Assembly (NCBI GenBank): GCA_024372625.1
Contig: CP099605.1
Span: 868,001 to 932,000, forward strand
From: Comamonadaceae bacterium OTU4NAUVB1
Lineage (GTDB): Bacteria > Pseudomonadota > Gammaproteobacteria > Burkholderiales > Burkholderiaceae_C
Direction: 5' to 3'
Length of the DNA stretch: 64,000 bases
The number at the start of each line of letters is the position of its first letter. Position 1 is the stretch's first letter. Shown piece after piece: positions 54,538 through 63,742 of the stretch. The translations under genes were made by a program, and so were the position numbers. The notes below the pieces were generated by a model that was not told the origin of the DNA, made no database searches, and saw only the letters and a list, made by a program, of their open reading frames with translations.

Positions 54538-57500
54538 TCAGTGCCGGACGACGTCTCCGGTGCCTTCGGAACGCTCGAAGGGGAGCACCGTATTGGCGAG
54601 GTTGCGTTTCGTCTCGACCAGCACCAGCGGGCCCTCGTCGACGACGACGACCGGAATGCGCTCGCGCGGGACATGGATTGCGGCGGGTTCCGCGGCGATG
54701 GCCGCCTGGGCCTGGGCGATCCGCTCCGCATTGGAGTTCACCCACTGTAGGCCTGATCCTTCAGCAAGCCGCGTCAGTGCCGACAGGGGAAGCTCGAAAG
54801 GCTGCACCTTCGGCATGCCGTTGCCGACCTCCATCACGTCGGTGCGTTGGCGCGATCCGACGGACTTGGGTGTCTCCGTGTTGTTACCCATGCTCACCAG
54901 ATGGTCGGGGGCGGCTGCGGATGCGGCCGTCGGTGCGTCGGACGACTGTGCCTTTTCGGACACAGTCACGGGCGCCGAGACGTTCCGGTCATCCCCGAGC
55001 GGCTGGACGAAGGCCACGCCGACGTCCGGTTCGCGGGCGGCTTCCGTGGCTTGCGGGCGGTCGGCCGAGGCGGATGCCTCGTCGCGGGGTGCGCGCTCGC
55101 GGCGGTCGCGACCATAGCGGTCGCGTGAACGACCACGGCGCTCGTCGCCTTCACGACGTGCTGGTGCCTCGGCGCCGTCCGGACTCGTCATGACGCCGGC
55201 GTCCTCGGGGACGCCGCCGTCGGCGCCTGCCTGGACCGGCGCGGCGGACGCGGTGCCTTCCTGGGGCGCCTGGACCGTGGCGGGTCGTGCCTGGCGTTCG
55301 TCACGCGGACCGTCCCCATGGGCCGGGCGACGCTCGCGACGGCCTTCGCCGGTGGCGGGTTCGCGCATCGGACGTTCCGGCATCGGCGCGGGCTCGTCCA
55401 CCTGGGGCGGCAAGACGTCCTGCGACGTCACCGCGGCGGCGTCGGACGAGGCCACGAAGCCCGGATCGCGCGCCGCGTACACGCTGCGCTCCCGTCCGTT
55501 GCGGGGCTCGCGCTCGCCCGGGCGGGCATCGGCGCGTTCCTCGGAGCGCTCGACACGCTCGCCATCGACAAGATCCGCGCGTTCGCCGCGTTCCTGGCGT
55601 TCGCCGCGATCGCGATCCCGGCCACGGCCGCGTGGGGCGCGGTCGGTCGTTCCCGGCGCGCGATCGCTGGTGGGAGCTTCCGCGAGCGCCGAGGCGCCTT
55701 CCACCACCGCGCCCTCGGTCAACTCGCTCACCACCGGACGGGCCTCGCCGTCGGTGCGCGGTCCGCGTCCGCCGCGACGCTCGCCATCGCGCGGCGCCCG
55801 GGCCTCGCGGGGTTCACGCGCCTCGCGGACGTCGCGCGGTTCACGCGGCTCGCGCACCGCGCCTTCGACACGCGACTCGCCGCGTGCCTCGACGGTCTCG
55901 CGGCGCTCGCCGCCGCGACCATTGCGGCGCTCGCCGTCACGGCCCGCGCGGCCTTCGCCATCGCGGCCGCCACGGCCTTCACCGCGCCCGCCACGTCGTG
56001 CCTCACCGTCGCGTGCGCCGCGCGCTTCGCCTTCGCGGCCACCGCGGCCGCCTTCGCGACGTCCGGAGCGCGGTGCCTCCGCCGACGGCGCGACCGGCGC
56101 GGGCGCCGCAACCGGCGCCGATGCGGCGGGCGCTGGCGGCTCGCCGAAACCGAAGAAGCTCTTGATCAGGGCCCAGAAGCCGGTTTCGGCCGGTGCCGCA
56201 GCGGGCGCGGGCGCCGGGGCGGGTGCCGGGGCCGGCGCAGGGGCGGCGGCGGCCGGACGCACCGGCTCGGGACGCGGAACGGCGGCCGGCGCCGGCGCGT
56301 CGGGCAGCACGCCCTTGATGACCGGCGTCTGCTTGTTGGTGGGTTCCTGCGAGCGGCGCGTGACGGAGGTGGGGTCCTCGATCTCGTCGGCCATCCGGTA
56401 GCTGGCCTCGATGTGGTCGAGGCGCGGGTCGTCGTGCTTCAGGCGTTCGAGCCGGTAGTTGGGCGTCTCCAGCGTCTTGTTGGGCACCATCAGCACGGTG
56501 ACACGCTGCTTGAGTTCGATCTTGGCGATCTCGGGGCGCTTCTCGTTGAGCAGGAAGGACGCCACCTCGACGGGGACCTGCACGTGCACGGCCGCCGTGT
56601 GGTCCTTCAGGCACTCCTCCTGGATGATGCGCAGGATCTGCAGCGCGCTCGATTCGGTGTCGCGGATGTGGCCCGAGCCGCCGCAACGGGGGCAGGGGAT
56701 CGACGCGCCTTCGCTGAGCGCCGGCTTCAGGCGCTGGCGGCTCATCTCCATCAGGCCGAACTTGCTGATCGAGCCGAACTGCACGCGGGCGCGGTCCTGG
56801 CGCAGCGCGTCGCGCAGGCGGCTCTCGACCTCGCGGCGGTTCTTCGACTCGTCCATGTCGATGAAGTCGATGACGATCAGGCCGCCGAGGTCGCGCAGGC
56901 GCATCTGGCGGGCCACCTCGTCGGCGGCCTCCAGGTTGGTGCGGGTGGCGGTCTCCTCGATGTCGCCGCCCTTGATGGCGCGCGCCGAGTTGACGTCGAC
57001 CGAGACCAGCGCCTCGGTGTGGTCGATCACGATGGCGCCGCCCGAGGGCAGCTGCACCGTGCGGGCGTAGGCCGACTCGATCTGGTGCTCGATCTGGAAG
57101 CGGCTGAACAGCGCCGCGTCGTCGCGGTAGCGCTTCACGCGGGCGGCATGCTCGGGCATGACGTGCGCCATGAACTGCTGCGCCTGCTCGTAGATGTCGT
57201 CGGTGTCGATCAGGATGTCGCCGATGTCGTGATTGAAGTAGTCGCGGATCGCGCGGATCACCAGGCTCGATTCCTGGTAGATCAGGAAGGCGCCCTTGGC
57301 GCCCTTGGCGGCGCCGTCGATGGCGCCCCAGAGCTTGAGCAGGTAGTTCAGGTCCCACTGCAGCTCGGGCGCCGAGCGGCCGATGCCGGCGGTACGGGCG
57401 ATGATGCTGGCGCCCTTGGGGTACTCCAGCTGGTCCATCGCCTCCTTGAGTTCGGCGCGGTCGTCGCCCTCGATGCGGCGCGAGACGCCGCCGCCGCGCG

Positions 57501-57897
57501 GGTTGTTGGGCATCAGAACGACATAGCGGCCCGCCAGCGAGACGAAGGTGGTGAGCGCCGCGCCCTTGTTGCCGCGCTCTTCCTTCTCGACCTGCACGAC
57601 CAGTTCCTGGCCTTCGCGGATCGCGTCCTGGATGCGGGCCTGGCTGGCGGAGACGCCCTCGGCGAAGTACTGGCGCGAGATCTCCTTGAACGGCAGGAAG
57701 CCGTGGCGGTCCTCGCCGTAGTCGACGAAGCAGGCCTCCAGCGAAGGCTCGACGCGCGTGACGACGGCCTTGTAGATGTTGCCCTTGCGCTGCTCGCGTC
57801 CTTCGATCTCGATTTCGTAGTCGAGGAGTTTTTGTCCATCGACGATGGCCAGGCGGCGCTCTTCGGGCTGCGTGGCGTTGATCAACATCCGCTTCAT
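54538..57897 (-). CDS. rne: Ribonuclease E
   Basis: 1,119-residue endoribonuclease that initiates mRNA decay and processes rRNA and tRNA. The N-terminal catalytic half has [20 protein letters not shown], the S1 domain ([20 protein letters not shown]), the DNase I-like active site ([33 protein letters not shown]) and the Zn-link CPRCGGSGH at about 402-410, which holds the tetramer together. From about residue 540 the sequence is disordered: Ala/Pro stretches, then a long Arg/Gly/Glu-rich tract ([20 protein letters not shown] and onward), then Ala/Pro-rich scaffold. The conserved final motif region ends near [20 protein letters not shown]. It is divergent from rluC, as in many proteobacteria. 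Confidence 0.97.
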   Translation of the reverse strand: MKRMLINATQPEERRLAIVDGQKLLDYEIEIEGREQRKGNIYKAVVTRVEPSLEACFVDYGEDRHGFLPFKEISRQYFAEGVSASQARIQDAIREGQELVVQVEKEERGNKGAALTTFVSLAGRYVVLMPNNPRGGGVSRRIEGDDRAELKEAMDQLEYPKGASIIARTAGIGRSAPELQWDLNYLLKLWGAIDGAAKGAKGAFLIYQESSLVIRAIRDYFNHDIGDILIDTDDIYEQAQQFMAHVMPEHAARVKRYRDDAALFSRFQIEHQIESAYARTVQLPSGGAIVIDHTEALVSVDVNSARAIKGGDIEETATRTNLEAADEVARQMRLRDLGGLIVIDFIDMDESKNRREVESRLRDALRQDRARVQFGSISKFGLMEMSRQRLKPALSEGASIPCPRCGGSGHIRDTESSALQILRIIQEECLKDHTAAVHVQVPVEVASFLLNEKRPEIAKIELKQRVTVLMVPNKTLETPNYRLERLKHDDPRLDHIEASYRMADEIEDPTSVTRRSQEPTNKQTPVIKGVLPDAPAPAAVPRPEPVRPAAAAPAPAPAPAPAPAPAAAPAETGFWALIKSFFGFGEPPAPAASAPVAAPAPVAPSAEAPRSGRREGGRGGREGEARGARDGEARRGGRGEGRGGRDGEGRAGRDGERRNGRGGERRETVEARGESRVEGAVREPREPRDVREAREPREARAPRDGERRGGRGPRTDGEARPVVSELTEGAVVEGASALAEAPTSDRAPGTTDRAPRGRGRDRDRGERQERGERADLVDGERVERSEERADARPGEREPRNGRERSVYAARDPGFVASSDAAAVTSQDVLPPQVDEPAPMPERPMREPATGEGRRERRPAHGDGPRDERQARPATVQAPQEGTASAAPVQAGADGGVPEDAGVMTSPDGAEAPARREGDERRGRSRDRYGRDRRERAPRDEASASADRPQATEAAREPDVGVAFVQPLGDDRNVSAPVTVSEKAQSSDAPTAASAAAPDHLVSMGNNTETPKSVGSRQRTDVMEVGNGMPKVQPFELPLSALTRLAEGSGLQWVNSNAERIAQAQAAIAAEPAAIHVPRERIPVVVVDEGPLVLVETKRNLANTVLPFERSEGTGDVVRH

Positions 57898-58455
57898 GGT
57901 GCGTTGTCCTTTTATGTATGCGTTCGAACCGGCCCATGACGGGCCAACGATGCACGGACGACGCCGGTGAAACGAGGGGGAATTGCCGCGGTGCCCCGGC
58001 TGCCTCGGCCGTGCGGCGCAAACGCCGGGCGGCCCCGTCGAGCCTCAGCTCGACAGCAGCAGGGGTGGTGGTGGCGCGTGGAAGGGTGCGAGCCCGGGGT
58101 GGTGTCGACGGGCTGCCTCGTGATCAGCCGGTTGCGCAGGGATGGCGCGCGCCGCTCGCGACCCGATGCCGCGGGCCGCTGGCAGTGGCCAGGTCGGTTT
58201 GCGCAGGCAGCGATGAATCAGCAGCAGCATCAACACTTGAGAGAACTCGCTTCGATCCGCCGGCTGCTTGGGAGCTGCCGGCTGGGTATTCCGTATCGGT
58301 GTTTCGTGGACGTCGGCTTGACTGGGGTGCGTCGGCTGCCACTTTGCGCTCCAGCGCGGGGTTTGCAGTCTCGGTGCCCCAGCGGCATCGACCTCGCAGC
58401 GCGTTCGGCGGTGCTCTAAACTTCTGTTTAATCAAGCACTTACAGAACCGCGCTG
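57898..58455. other. Divergent rne-rluC intergenic region
   Basis: About 560 bases with no supported gene. Most of it would be the 5' leader of rne, which in E. coli carries an autoregulatory hairpin. I cannot identify the equivalent by eye. Close to rluC, TTCTGT (58422-58427) and ACAGAA (58442-58447) form an inverted repeat in a locally AT-rich stretch likely to hold the promoters. Confidence 0.5.
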
Positions 58456-59502
58456 GTGAAAAATATTATAGGTGCGAAGCCCGGGCCCACGGCCGCGGAG
58501 GTCCGCTTTGTTACGGTGGATGAAGAATCCGCCGGGCAGCGTCTCGACAACTTTCTCTTCCGCCATTTGAAGGGCGTGCCCAAGACGCACGTCTACCGCA
58601 TCATCCGCTCGGGCGAGGTGCGCCTGAACAAGGGCCGTGTCCAGGCCGAGACGCGCGTCTCGGCCGGCGACGTACTGCGCTTGCCGCCGATGCGGATGAC
58701 CGCGCCCGCGGAGGACGGCGCCCCCGGCGCACCGGCGCGCGATTTTCCGGTCCTGTTCGAGGATGCGTCGCTGCTGGCCATCGACAAGCCCGCCGGCGTG
58801 GCGGTGCACGGCGGCAGCGGCGTGAGCTTCGGCGTCATCGAGCAGTTGCGCGCGGCGCGCCCCGATGCCAAGTTCCTCGAGCTGGTGCACCGGCTGGACC
58901 GCGAGACCTCCGGCATCCTGCTGGTGGCGAGGAAACGCAGTGCCCTGACGGCCCTGCAGGCACAGTTCCGCGAGCGCGAGACGGGCAAGACCTACCTGGC
59001 TTTGGTCGATGGCGCCTGGCCGGCCAACCGCAAGGTCCTGGACGCGTCCCTGGCCCGCTACCTGCTCCCCGCGGCGGCGGGCGCGGCCGAGGGCGAGCGC
59101 CGGGTGCGGGTCGTCCCCCAGGACCATCCCGACGCGATGCATGCCGTGACGCTGGTGCGGGTCGTCGCCCTGGTCCGGCTCGCCGGCGACGCCACGCCGA
59201 TGTCGCTGCTGGCCGTCACCATCAAGACCGGGCGCACGCACCAGATCCGCGTGCACCTCGCTTCCGCCGGCCATGCCATCGCCGGCGACGACAAATATGG
59301 CGATTTCGAACGCAACCGCGATTTGCAGAAGGCCGGACTGAAGCGCATGTTCCTGCATGCCTGGCGACTGCAGTTCGACCACCCGGCGACCGGCGAGCGC
59401 ACGGCGCTGGAGGCCGGCCTGCCGCCCGAACTGCGCGCGCTGATGTCCGCCGACGTGCTCGACGCGCTGGCCCGCCAACCCGCGCCCCAGGGCGCCGCCT
59501 GA
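58456..59502 (+). CDS. rluC: 23S rRNA pseudouridine synthase RluC, GTG start
   Basis: 348 residues. In E. coli RluC modifies U955, U2504 and U2580 of 23S rRNA. An N-terminal S4 RNA-binding domain (GQRLDNFLFRHLKGVPKTHV, YRIIRSGEVRLNKGR) is followed by the RluA-family catalytic domain with nucleophile Asp148 in LVHRLDRETSGILLV, then TIKTGRTHQIRVHLA and HAIAGDDKYGD. The gene starts with GTG giving MKNIIGAKPGP. Divergent pairing with rne supports RluC rather than RluA or RluD. It leads a short rightward run with the HAD, Rieske and peptidase genes. Confidence 0.94.
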   Translation: MKNIIGAKPGPTAAEVRFVTVDEESAGQRLDNFLFRHLKGVPKTHVYRIIRSGEVRLNKGRVQAETRVSAGDVLRLPPMRMTAPAEDGAPGAPARDFPVLFEDASLLAIDKPAGVAVHGGSGVSFGVIEQLRAARPDAKFLELVHRLDRETSGILLVARKRSALTALQAQFRERETGKTYLALVDGAWPANRKVLDASLARYLLPAAAGAAEGERRVRVVPQDHPDAMHAVTLVRVVALVRLAGDATPMSLLAVTIKTGRTHQIRVHLASAGHAIAGDDKYGDFERNRDLQKAGLKRMFLHAWRLQFDHPATGERTALEAGLPPELRALMSADVLDALARQPAPQGAA

Positions 59503-59530
59503 ATTTCCCACGATGGACCCGCACCCCCCG

Positions 59531-60199
59531 ATGACCGAACCCTCCACCCGCCGCTTCGACCTGATCGCCTTCGACTGGGACGGCACGCTCTACGACTCCA
59601 CCGCGCTGATCGCGCACTGCATCCAGGACGCGGTGGTCGATGTCGGCGGCGCCCGGCCGAGCCTGCGCGACGCCGCCTGGGTCATCGGCCTGGGCCTGGC
59701 CGAGGCGCTGGCGCGCGCCGCGCCCGACGTGCCGCGCGAGAAGTACGTGGCGCTCGGCGCCCGTTATCGCTACCACTACGTGAAGCGGCAGGACGACCTC
59801 GTGCTGTTCGAGGGCGTGCTGCCGATGCTCGACGCGCTGCGGGCACGGGGTCACCGGCTGGCCGTCGCCACCGGCAAGTCGCGCCGCGGGCTCAACGAGG
59901 TGCTGGCCACCTCCGAACTGCGCGATCGCTTCGACGACTCCCGCACCGCCGACGAGACCGCCGGCAAGCCGCATCCGCGCATGCTGCTCGAACTGATGGA
60001 GGCGCTGGACGTGCCGGCCGCGCGCACCCTGATGATCGGCGACACCACGCACGACCTGCAGCTCGCGATCAATGCCGGCTGCGCGAGCGTCGGGGTGAGC
60101 TACGGCGCGCACGAGCCGGCGAGCTTCGACGCACTGGGTCCGCTGCACGTCGCGCATTCCGTGGCCGACCTGCATCGCTGGCTGGTCGACAACGCCTGA
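59531..60199 (+). CDS. HAD-superfamily hydrolase (phosphoglycolate phosphatase-like)
   Basis: 222 residues. HAD motif I is FDWDGTLYDS (nucleophile D15, acid/base D17), motif II lies in LAVATGKSRRGLN, motif III at AGKPHPRM, and motif IV is MIGDTTHDLQLAINAG. A helical cap between residues 25 and 90 marks subfamily IA. A cytoplasmic small-molecule phosphatase; the substrate is not determined by sequence. ATG 59531 (MTEPSTRRFD) is preferred, and an ATG 18 bases upstream is possible. It lies between rluC and the Rieske gene. Confidence 0.9.
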   Translation: MTEPSTRRFDLIAFDWDGTLYDSTALIAHCIQDAVVDVGGARPSLRDAAWVIGLGLAEALARAAPDVPREKYVALGARYRYHYVKRQDDLVLFEGVLPMLDALRARGHRLAVATGKSRRGLNEVLATSELRDRFDDSRTADETAGKPHPRMLLELMEALDVPAARTLMIGDTTHDLQLAINAGCASVGVSYGAHEPASFDALGPLHVAHSVADLHRWLVDNA

Positions 60200-60230
60200 G
60201 ATGTCCCGCACCACCCGAGAGGAGCTGCCG

Positions 60231-60602
60231 ATGAGCGAGATTCAGAACATTCCCCTGTGCCAGTCGAGCGACCTGGTCGAAGGCGGCCTTGCCGTGCCCT
60301 TCGACCTCACGTACGCCGGCGAGACCTGCCGTGCCTTCGCGATCCGCTTCGAGGGGCAGGTGCATGCCTACCTCAATCGCTGCACCCACGTCGCGATGGA
60401 GATGGACCATCAGCCCGACCGCTTCTTCGACGACACCGGCCAGTGGCTGCTGTGCGCCTCGCACGGCGCCGCCTACCGGCCCGACACCGGCGAGTGCGGC
60501 GGCGGACCCTGCCGTGGCGCCCTGGTCAGGGTCGAGACGAGCGAGCGGGACGGCGTGGTCCACTGGCATACTGCCTGGAACCTCCGCCCGGTGGCTTTCT
60601 AG
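60231..60602 (+). CDS. Rieske [2Fe-2S] protein
   Basis: 123 residues, a single Rieske domain. Cluster ligands are visible as Cys-x-His in NRCTHVAMEMD and Cys-x2-His in LLCASHGAAYRPDTGECGGG. No membrane anchor or oxygenase domain is attached, so it is probably a soluble ferredoxin-like electron carrier or redox sensor. AGGAG 7 bases before the ATG at MSEIQNIPL fixes the start over an ATG 30 bases earlier. It is located between the HAD gene and sppA. Confidence 0.92.
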   Translation: MSEIQNIPLCQSSDLVEGGLAVPFDLTYAGETCRAFAIRFEGQVHAYLNRCTHVAMEMDHQPDRFFDDTGQWLLCASHGAAYRPDTGECGGGPCRGALVRVETSERDGVVHWHTAWNLRPVAF

Positions 60603-60621
60603 CCTCACTCCCGTTGCCTCG

Positions 60622-61656
60622 ATGACCGAACCGACCCGTACGGAACCTCAGGGTTTCGAGCCTTTCGAGCGCCCTCCGGCGTCTTCTCCCGCCCATTCCG
60701 CCATGTCAAAGAACGATCCGACCTCCACCCCCGGCTGGGAGCGCGCCACGCTCGAGAAGCTCGCCTTCGCGTCCTTGCGCGAGCAGCGCGCCGCGCGCCG
60801 CTGGAAGACCTTCGTGCGCCTGGGTTGGCTCGCGTTCTTCGTCTTTCTCGTCTGGCTGGGCATGTCGCGCACCGCCGCCACGTCGACCACCACCTCGCCG
60901 CACACGGCCGTGGTGGAGATCAAGGGCGAGATCGCCAACGGCGCGGACGCCAGCGCCGAATTCGTCGTCGCGGCCATGAAGACGGCGTTCGAGGATGCCG
61001 GCGCCAAGGGCGTCGTGCTGCTCATCAACTCGCCCGGCGGCAGCCCGGTCCAGGCCGGCATCATCAGCGACGAGATTAAGCGCCTGAAGGCCAAGCACGG
61101 CAAGCCGATCTATGCCGTGGTCGAGGAGACCTGCGCCTCGGCCGCCTACTACATCGCCGCGGCCACCGACGCCATCTACGTGGACAAGGCCAGCATCGTC
61201 GGCAGCATCGGCGTGCTGATGGACGGTTTCGGCTTCACCGGCACCATGGAGAAGCTGGGCGTCGAGCGGCGCCTGCTCACCTCGGGCGAGAACAAGGGCT
61301 TCCTCGACCCCTTCAGCCCCGTGAGCGATGCCCAGCGCGCCCACGCGCAACAGATGCTCGACCAGATCCACGACCAGTTCATCGCCGTGGTGAAGGCCGG
61401 GCGCGGCGACCGGCTCAAGCTGGACACGCCCGGCCTGTTCAGCGGCCTGTTCTGGAGTGGCCAGCGGTCCATCGAGCTGGGCCTGGCCGACCATGTCGGC
61501 AACGTCGACTACGTGGCGCGGGAAGTGATCAAGGCCGAGGAGATCAACGACTACACGCGACGCGACAACGTCGCCGAGAAGCTGGCGAAGAAGTTCGGCG
61601 CCGCGATGGGCGACGCTTCGGTGCGCGCGCTGCACGCGGTGCCGGCCCTGCGCTGA
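60622..61656 (+). CDS. sppA: Signal peptide peptidase SppA-like S49 serine peptidase
   Basis: 344 residues. A cytoplasmic N-terminal stretch of about 60 residues is followed by one membrane helix (LGWLAFFVFLVWLGM, about 67-81) and an S49 protease domain facing the periplasm. The Ser/Lys dyad can be placed as S173 (ETCASAAYYIAA) and K225 (TSGENKGFLDPFSP); LLINSPGGSPVQAGI is also conserved. It is the short single-domain type that assembles as an octamer, degrading cleaved signal peptides. ATG 60622 is used; MSKND at 60703 is an alternative. A 16-bp inverted repeat follows the stop. Confidence 0.92.
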   Translation: MTEPTRTEPQGFEPFERPPASSPAHSAMSKNDPTSTPGWERATLEKLAFASLREQRAARRWKTFVRLGWLAFFVFLVWLGMSRTAATSTTTSPHTAVVEIKGEIANGADASAEFVVAAMKTAFEDAGAKGVVLLINSPGGSPVQAGIISDEIKRLKAKHGKPIYAVVEETCASAAYYIAAATDAIYVDKASIVGSIGVLMDGFGFTGTMEKLGVERRLLTSGENKGFLDPFSPVSDAQRAHAQQMLDQIHDQFIAVVKAGRGDRLKLDTPGLFSGLFWSGQRSIELGLADHVGNVDYVAREVIKAEEINDYTRRDNVAEKLAKKFGAAMGDASVRALHAVPALR

Positions 61657-61672
61657 AGACTGTCCGGTCCGT

Positions 61673-61718
61673 TCGCGAGAAGCCGGCCACGCGCCTCGCG
61701 CGGGCCGGCTTCTCGCGA
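61673..61718. terminator. Bidirectional terminator-like hairpin between sppA and the MFS gene
   Basis: A perfect 16-bp inverted repeat (61673-61688 with 61703-61718), TCGCGAGAAGCCGGCC against its complement, loop 14 bases. It sits in the middle of the 68 bases between two convergent stops. No T run on either side, so termination by this hairpin is inferred. Confidence 0.65.
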
Positions 61719-61724
61719 CCGCCG

Positions 61725-62924
61725 TCAGGGCCGGGGATTCGCGTGGCGCGCGGCCAGGGCCAGCGCCAGGGCGAACGCCACCACCACGCACAGCGCGAGC
61801 GTCAGCGAACTGACGCGTGCCAGGAAGCCGATGACCGGCGGCCCGGTCATGAAGCCGAGGTACGCCATCGCCGACACCGAGGCGATGCCCTGCGCCGGCG
61901 GCACGCCCGGCATCTGCGCCGAGGCGGCGAACAGCACCGGCACGACATTGGCGAACCCGACGCCGACGCCGGCGAACCCCGCCAGCGCGACCCACGGCGT
62001 CGAGGTGACCAGCACCAGCGCCATCGACGCGGCCGCCAGCAGCGCGCTGCCGCGCACCAGCGCGGCGGGTTCGAAGCGCTTGCGCAGCGCGTCGCCGCCG
62101 AAGCGCGCGGCGGCCATGGCGGCCGAGAAACTGCCATAGGCCAGCGCGGCCTGCTGCTGCGGACTGCCCAGCTCCTGCTGGAGGTACAGCACGCTCCAGT
62201 CGTAGATGGCGCCTTCGGCGATCAGCCCCAGCGCCGCCAGGGTGCCGAGCACGGCCAGCGCGCCGCGCGGCAGCCGGAACCCGTCCGTGCCGCCGCCGGG
62301 CCCGCGTTCGGTCGCGGTGACGGCGCCCGGCAGCATCCGCGTCGTCGCCAGCGCCACGGCCACCAGCATGGCGCCGGCCACCAGCCACAGGTGGTGCTGC
62401 GGCGGCAGGCCGGCGGCGATCGCGGCGCCCCCGGTGAGCGCGCCGGCCATCCCGCCCAGGCTGAACATGCCGTGCATGCCGCTCATCAGGGGCTGTCCCC
62501 CGCGCATCTCCAGCTGCGCGGCCTCGGTGTTGATGGCGACGTCGAACACGCTGGTGACCAGGCCGAACAGCACCAGCAGCGCCAGCAGGCCGATCAGGCC
62601 CGGCATCGCGATCAGGCCGGTCAGCAGCAGCGCGTAGACCGTGCCGCACAGGCCGCAGACGAGGCGCGCGCCGTGGCGCCCGATGACGCGGCCCGCCTGC
62701 GAGATGCCCAGCAGCGCGCCGACGCCCGCGGCCAAAAGGGCCAGGCCGAGCTGGGCCTCGTCGATGCCGTAGTGCGCCTTGACGGTGGGAATGTGCACGC
62801 CCCAGGTGGCGAAGATGAAGCCGGCGCAGAAGAACTGCGTGCGCGAGGCCCAGCGCGTGGCGGTGGAGGGCACCGATCGGTCGAGGGCACCACCGGCGGC
62901 GGCGTTCGCGTGCTCCGTCGCCAT
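61725..62924 (-). CDS. Major facilitator superfamily transporter
   Basis: 399 residues with about twelve membrane helices. The first is FFCAGFIFATWGVHIPTVKA, followed by the MFS loop 2-3 pattern SQAGRVIGRHGARLVCGLCG. A second conserved region, SVFDVAINTEAAQLEMRGGQ, then MSGMHGMFSLGG, is typical of a small family of uncharacterised MFS permeases. The substrate is unknown. The start is the ATG that overlaps the methyltransferase stop by one base (TGATG). It is transcribed leftward with the two genes to its right. Confidence 0.88.
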   Translation of the reverse strand: MATEHANAAAGGALDRSVPSTATRWASRTQFFCAGFIFATWGVHIPTVKAHYGIDEAQLGLALLAAGVGALLGISQAGRVIGRHGARLVCGLCGTVYALLLTGLIAMPGLIGLLALLVLFGLVTSVFDVAINTEAAQLEMRGGQPLMSGMHGMFSLGGMAGALTGGAAIAAGLPPQHHLWLVAGAMLVAVALATTRMLPGAVTATERGPGGGTDGFRLPRGALAVLGTLAALGLIAEGAIYDWSVLYLQQELGSPQQQAALAYGSFSAAMAAARFGGDALRKRFEPAALVRGSALLAAASMALVLVTSTPWVALAGFAGVGVGFANVVPVLFAASAQMPGVPPAQGIASVSAMAYLGFMTGPPVIGFLARVSSLTLALCVVVAFALALALAARHANPRP

Positions 62925-63742
62925 CAGCGGCCGATCGCGAAGACGGCCGGCAGGCGCGTGTCGGCGGTCTCCGGCGCGGTGGCGCGCCAGCCCCTGACCG
63001 TGTCGCTGCGCACGCTGGCGCCGGCCAGCGTCAGGCCACGCGCCACCGACAGGCGGGTGTGGTGCTGCAGCGACTGCTTGAGCGCCTGCAGCAGCGCGGC
63101 GTTGCGGTAGGGCGTCTCGATGAAGAGCTGGGTCTGTCCGGTGCGCAGCGCCAGCGCCTCCAGTTCGCGGATGCGCCCGACGCGTTCGTCGGCGTCCTGC
63201 GGCAGGTAGCCCACGAAGGCGAAATTCTGGCCGTTGAGCCCGCTCGCGGCCAAGGCCAGCAACAGCGACACCGGGCCGGTCAGCGGCACCACCTCGACGC
63301 CCAGGAGGTGCGCCGCGCGCGCCACCGAGGAGCCCGGGTCGGCCACCGCCGGCATTCCCGCCTCGCTCAGCAGGCCGATGTCGTGGCCCTGCAGCGCCGC
63401 CGCCAGCATGCCGCGAGCGTCGAACTCCCCGGCATGGTCGCCCTTCTTGTGCACCTCGCGCGGCAGCTCGTCGATGCGCTGCGACTGCAGCGGCACGGCC
63501 AGCGGCACGACGGCGTCGATGCGCTTGAGGTAGGCGCGGGCCGATTTCGCGTTCTCGCAGATCCAGTGCGTGATGCGCGCGGCCGCCTGCAGCGTGCCGA
63601 GCGGCAACGCGTCCTGCAGGGGCGACTGGGCGTCGCAGCCGAAGTCCAGCGGCGCGGGCACGAGGTACAGCCGGCCCCTGGCAGCGGCCCCTCCGGAGGC
63701 GGCCTCGCCCGGGGCGGGCGCGGGCGCGGTGGCCCCGCTCAC
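62924..63742 (-). CDS. Tetrapyrrole-methylase-family SAM-dependent methyltransferase (RsmI-like), GTG start
   Basis: 272 residues. TP-methylase fold: GRLYLVPAPLDFG at the start replaces the canonical RsmI start, then GLLSEAGMPAVADPGSSVA and VPLTGPVSLLLALAASGLNG, which form the SAM site. RsmI 2'-O-methylates C1402 of 16S rRNA, but this protein belongs to a divergent RsmI-like branch common in Betaproteobacteria next to maf, so its target is uncertain. An Ala/Pro/Gly-rich stretch precedes the domain. It starts with GTG overlapping the maf stop (GTGA). Confidence 0.85.
   Translation of the reverse strand: MSGATAPAPAPGEAASGGAAARGRLYLVPAPLDFGCDAQSPLQDALPLGTLQAAARITHWICENAKSARAYLKRIDAVVPLAVPLQSQRIDELPREVHKKGDHAGEFDARGMLAAALQGHDIGLLSEAGMPAVADPGSSVARAAHLLGVEVVPLTGPVSLLLALAASGLNGQNFAFVGYLPQDADERVGRIRELEALALRTGQTQLFIETPYRNAALLQALKQSLQHHTRLSVARGLTLAGASVRSDTVRGWRATAPETADTRLPAVFAIGR

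Noticed and set aside
57898..58455. A short coding gene between rne and rluC
   Set aside because: Frames here lack ribosome sites, domains and plausible composition; the region is better explained as divergent leaders.
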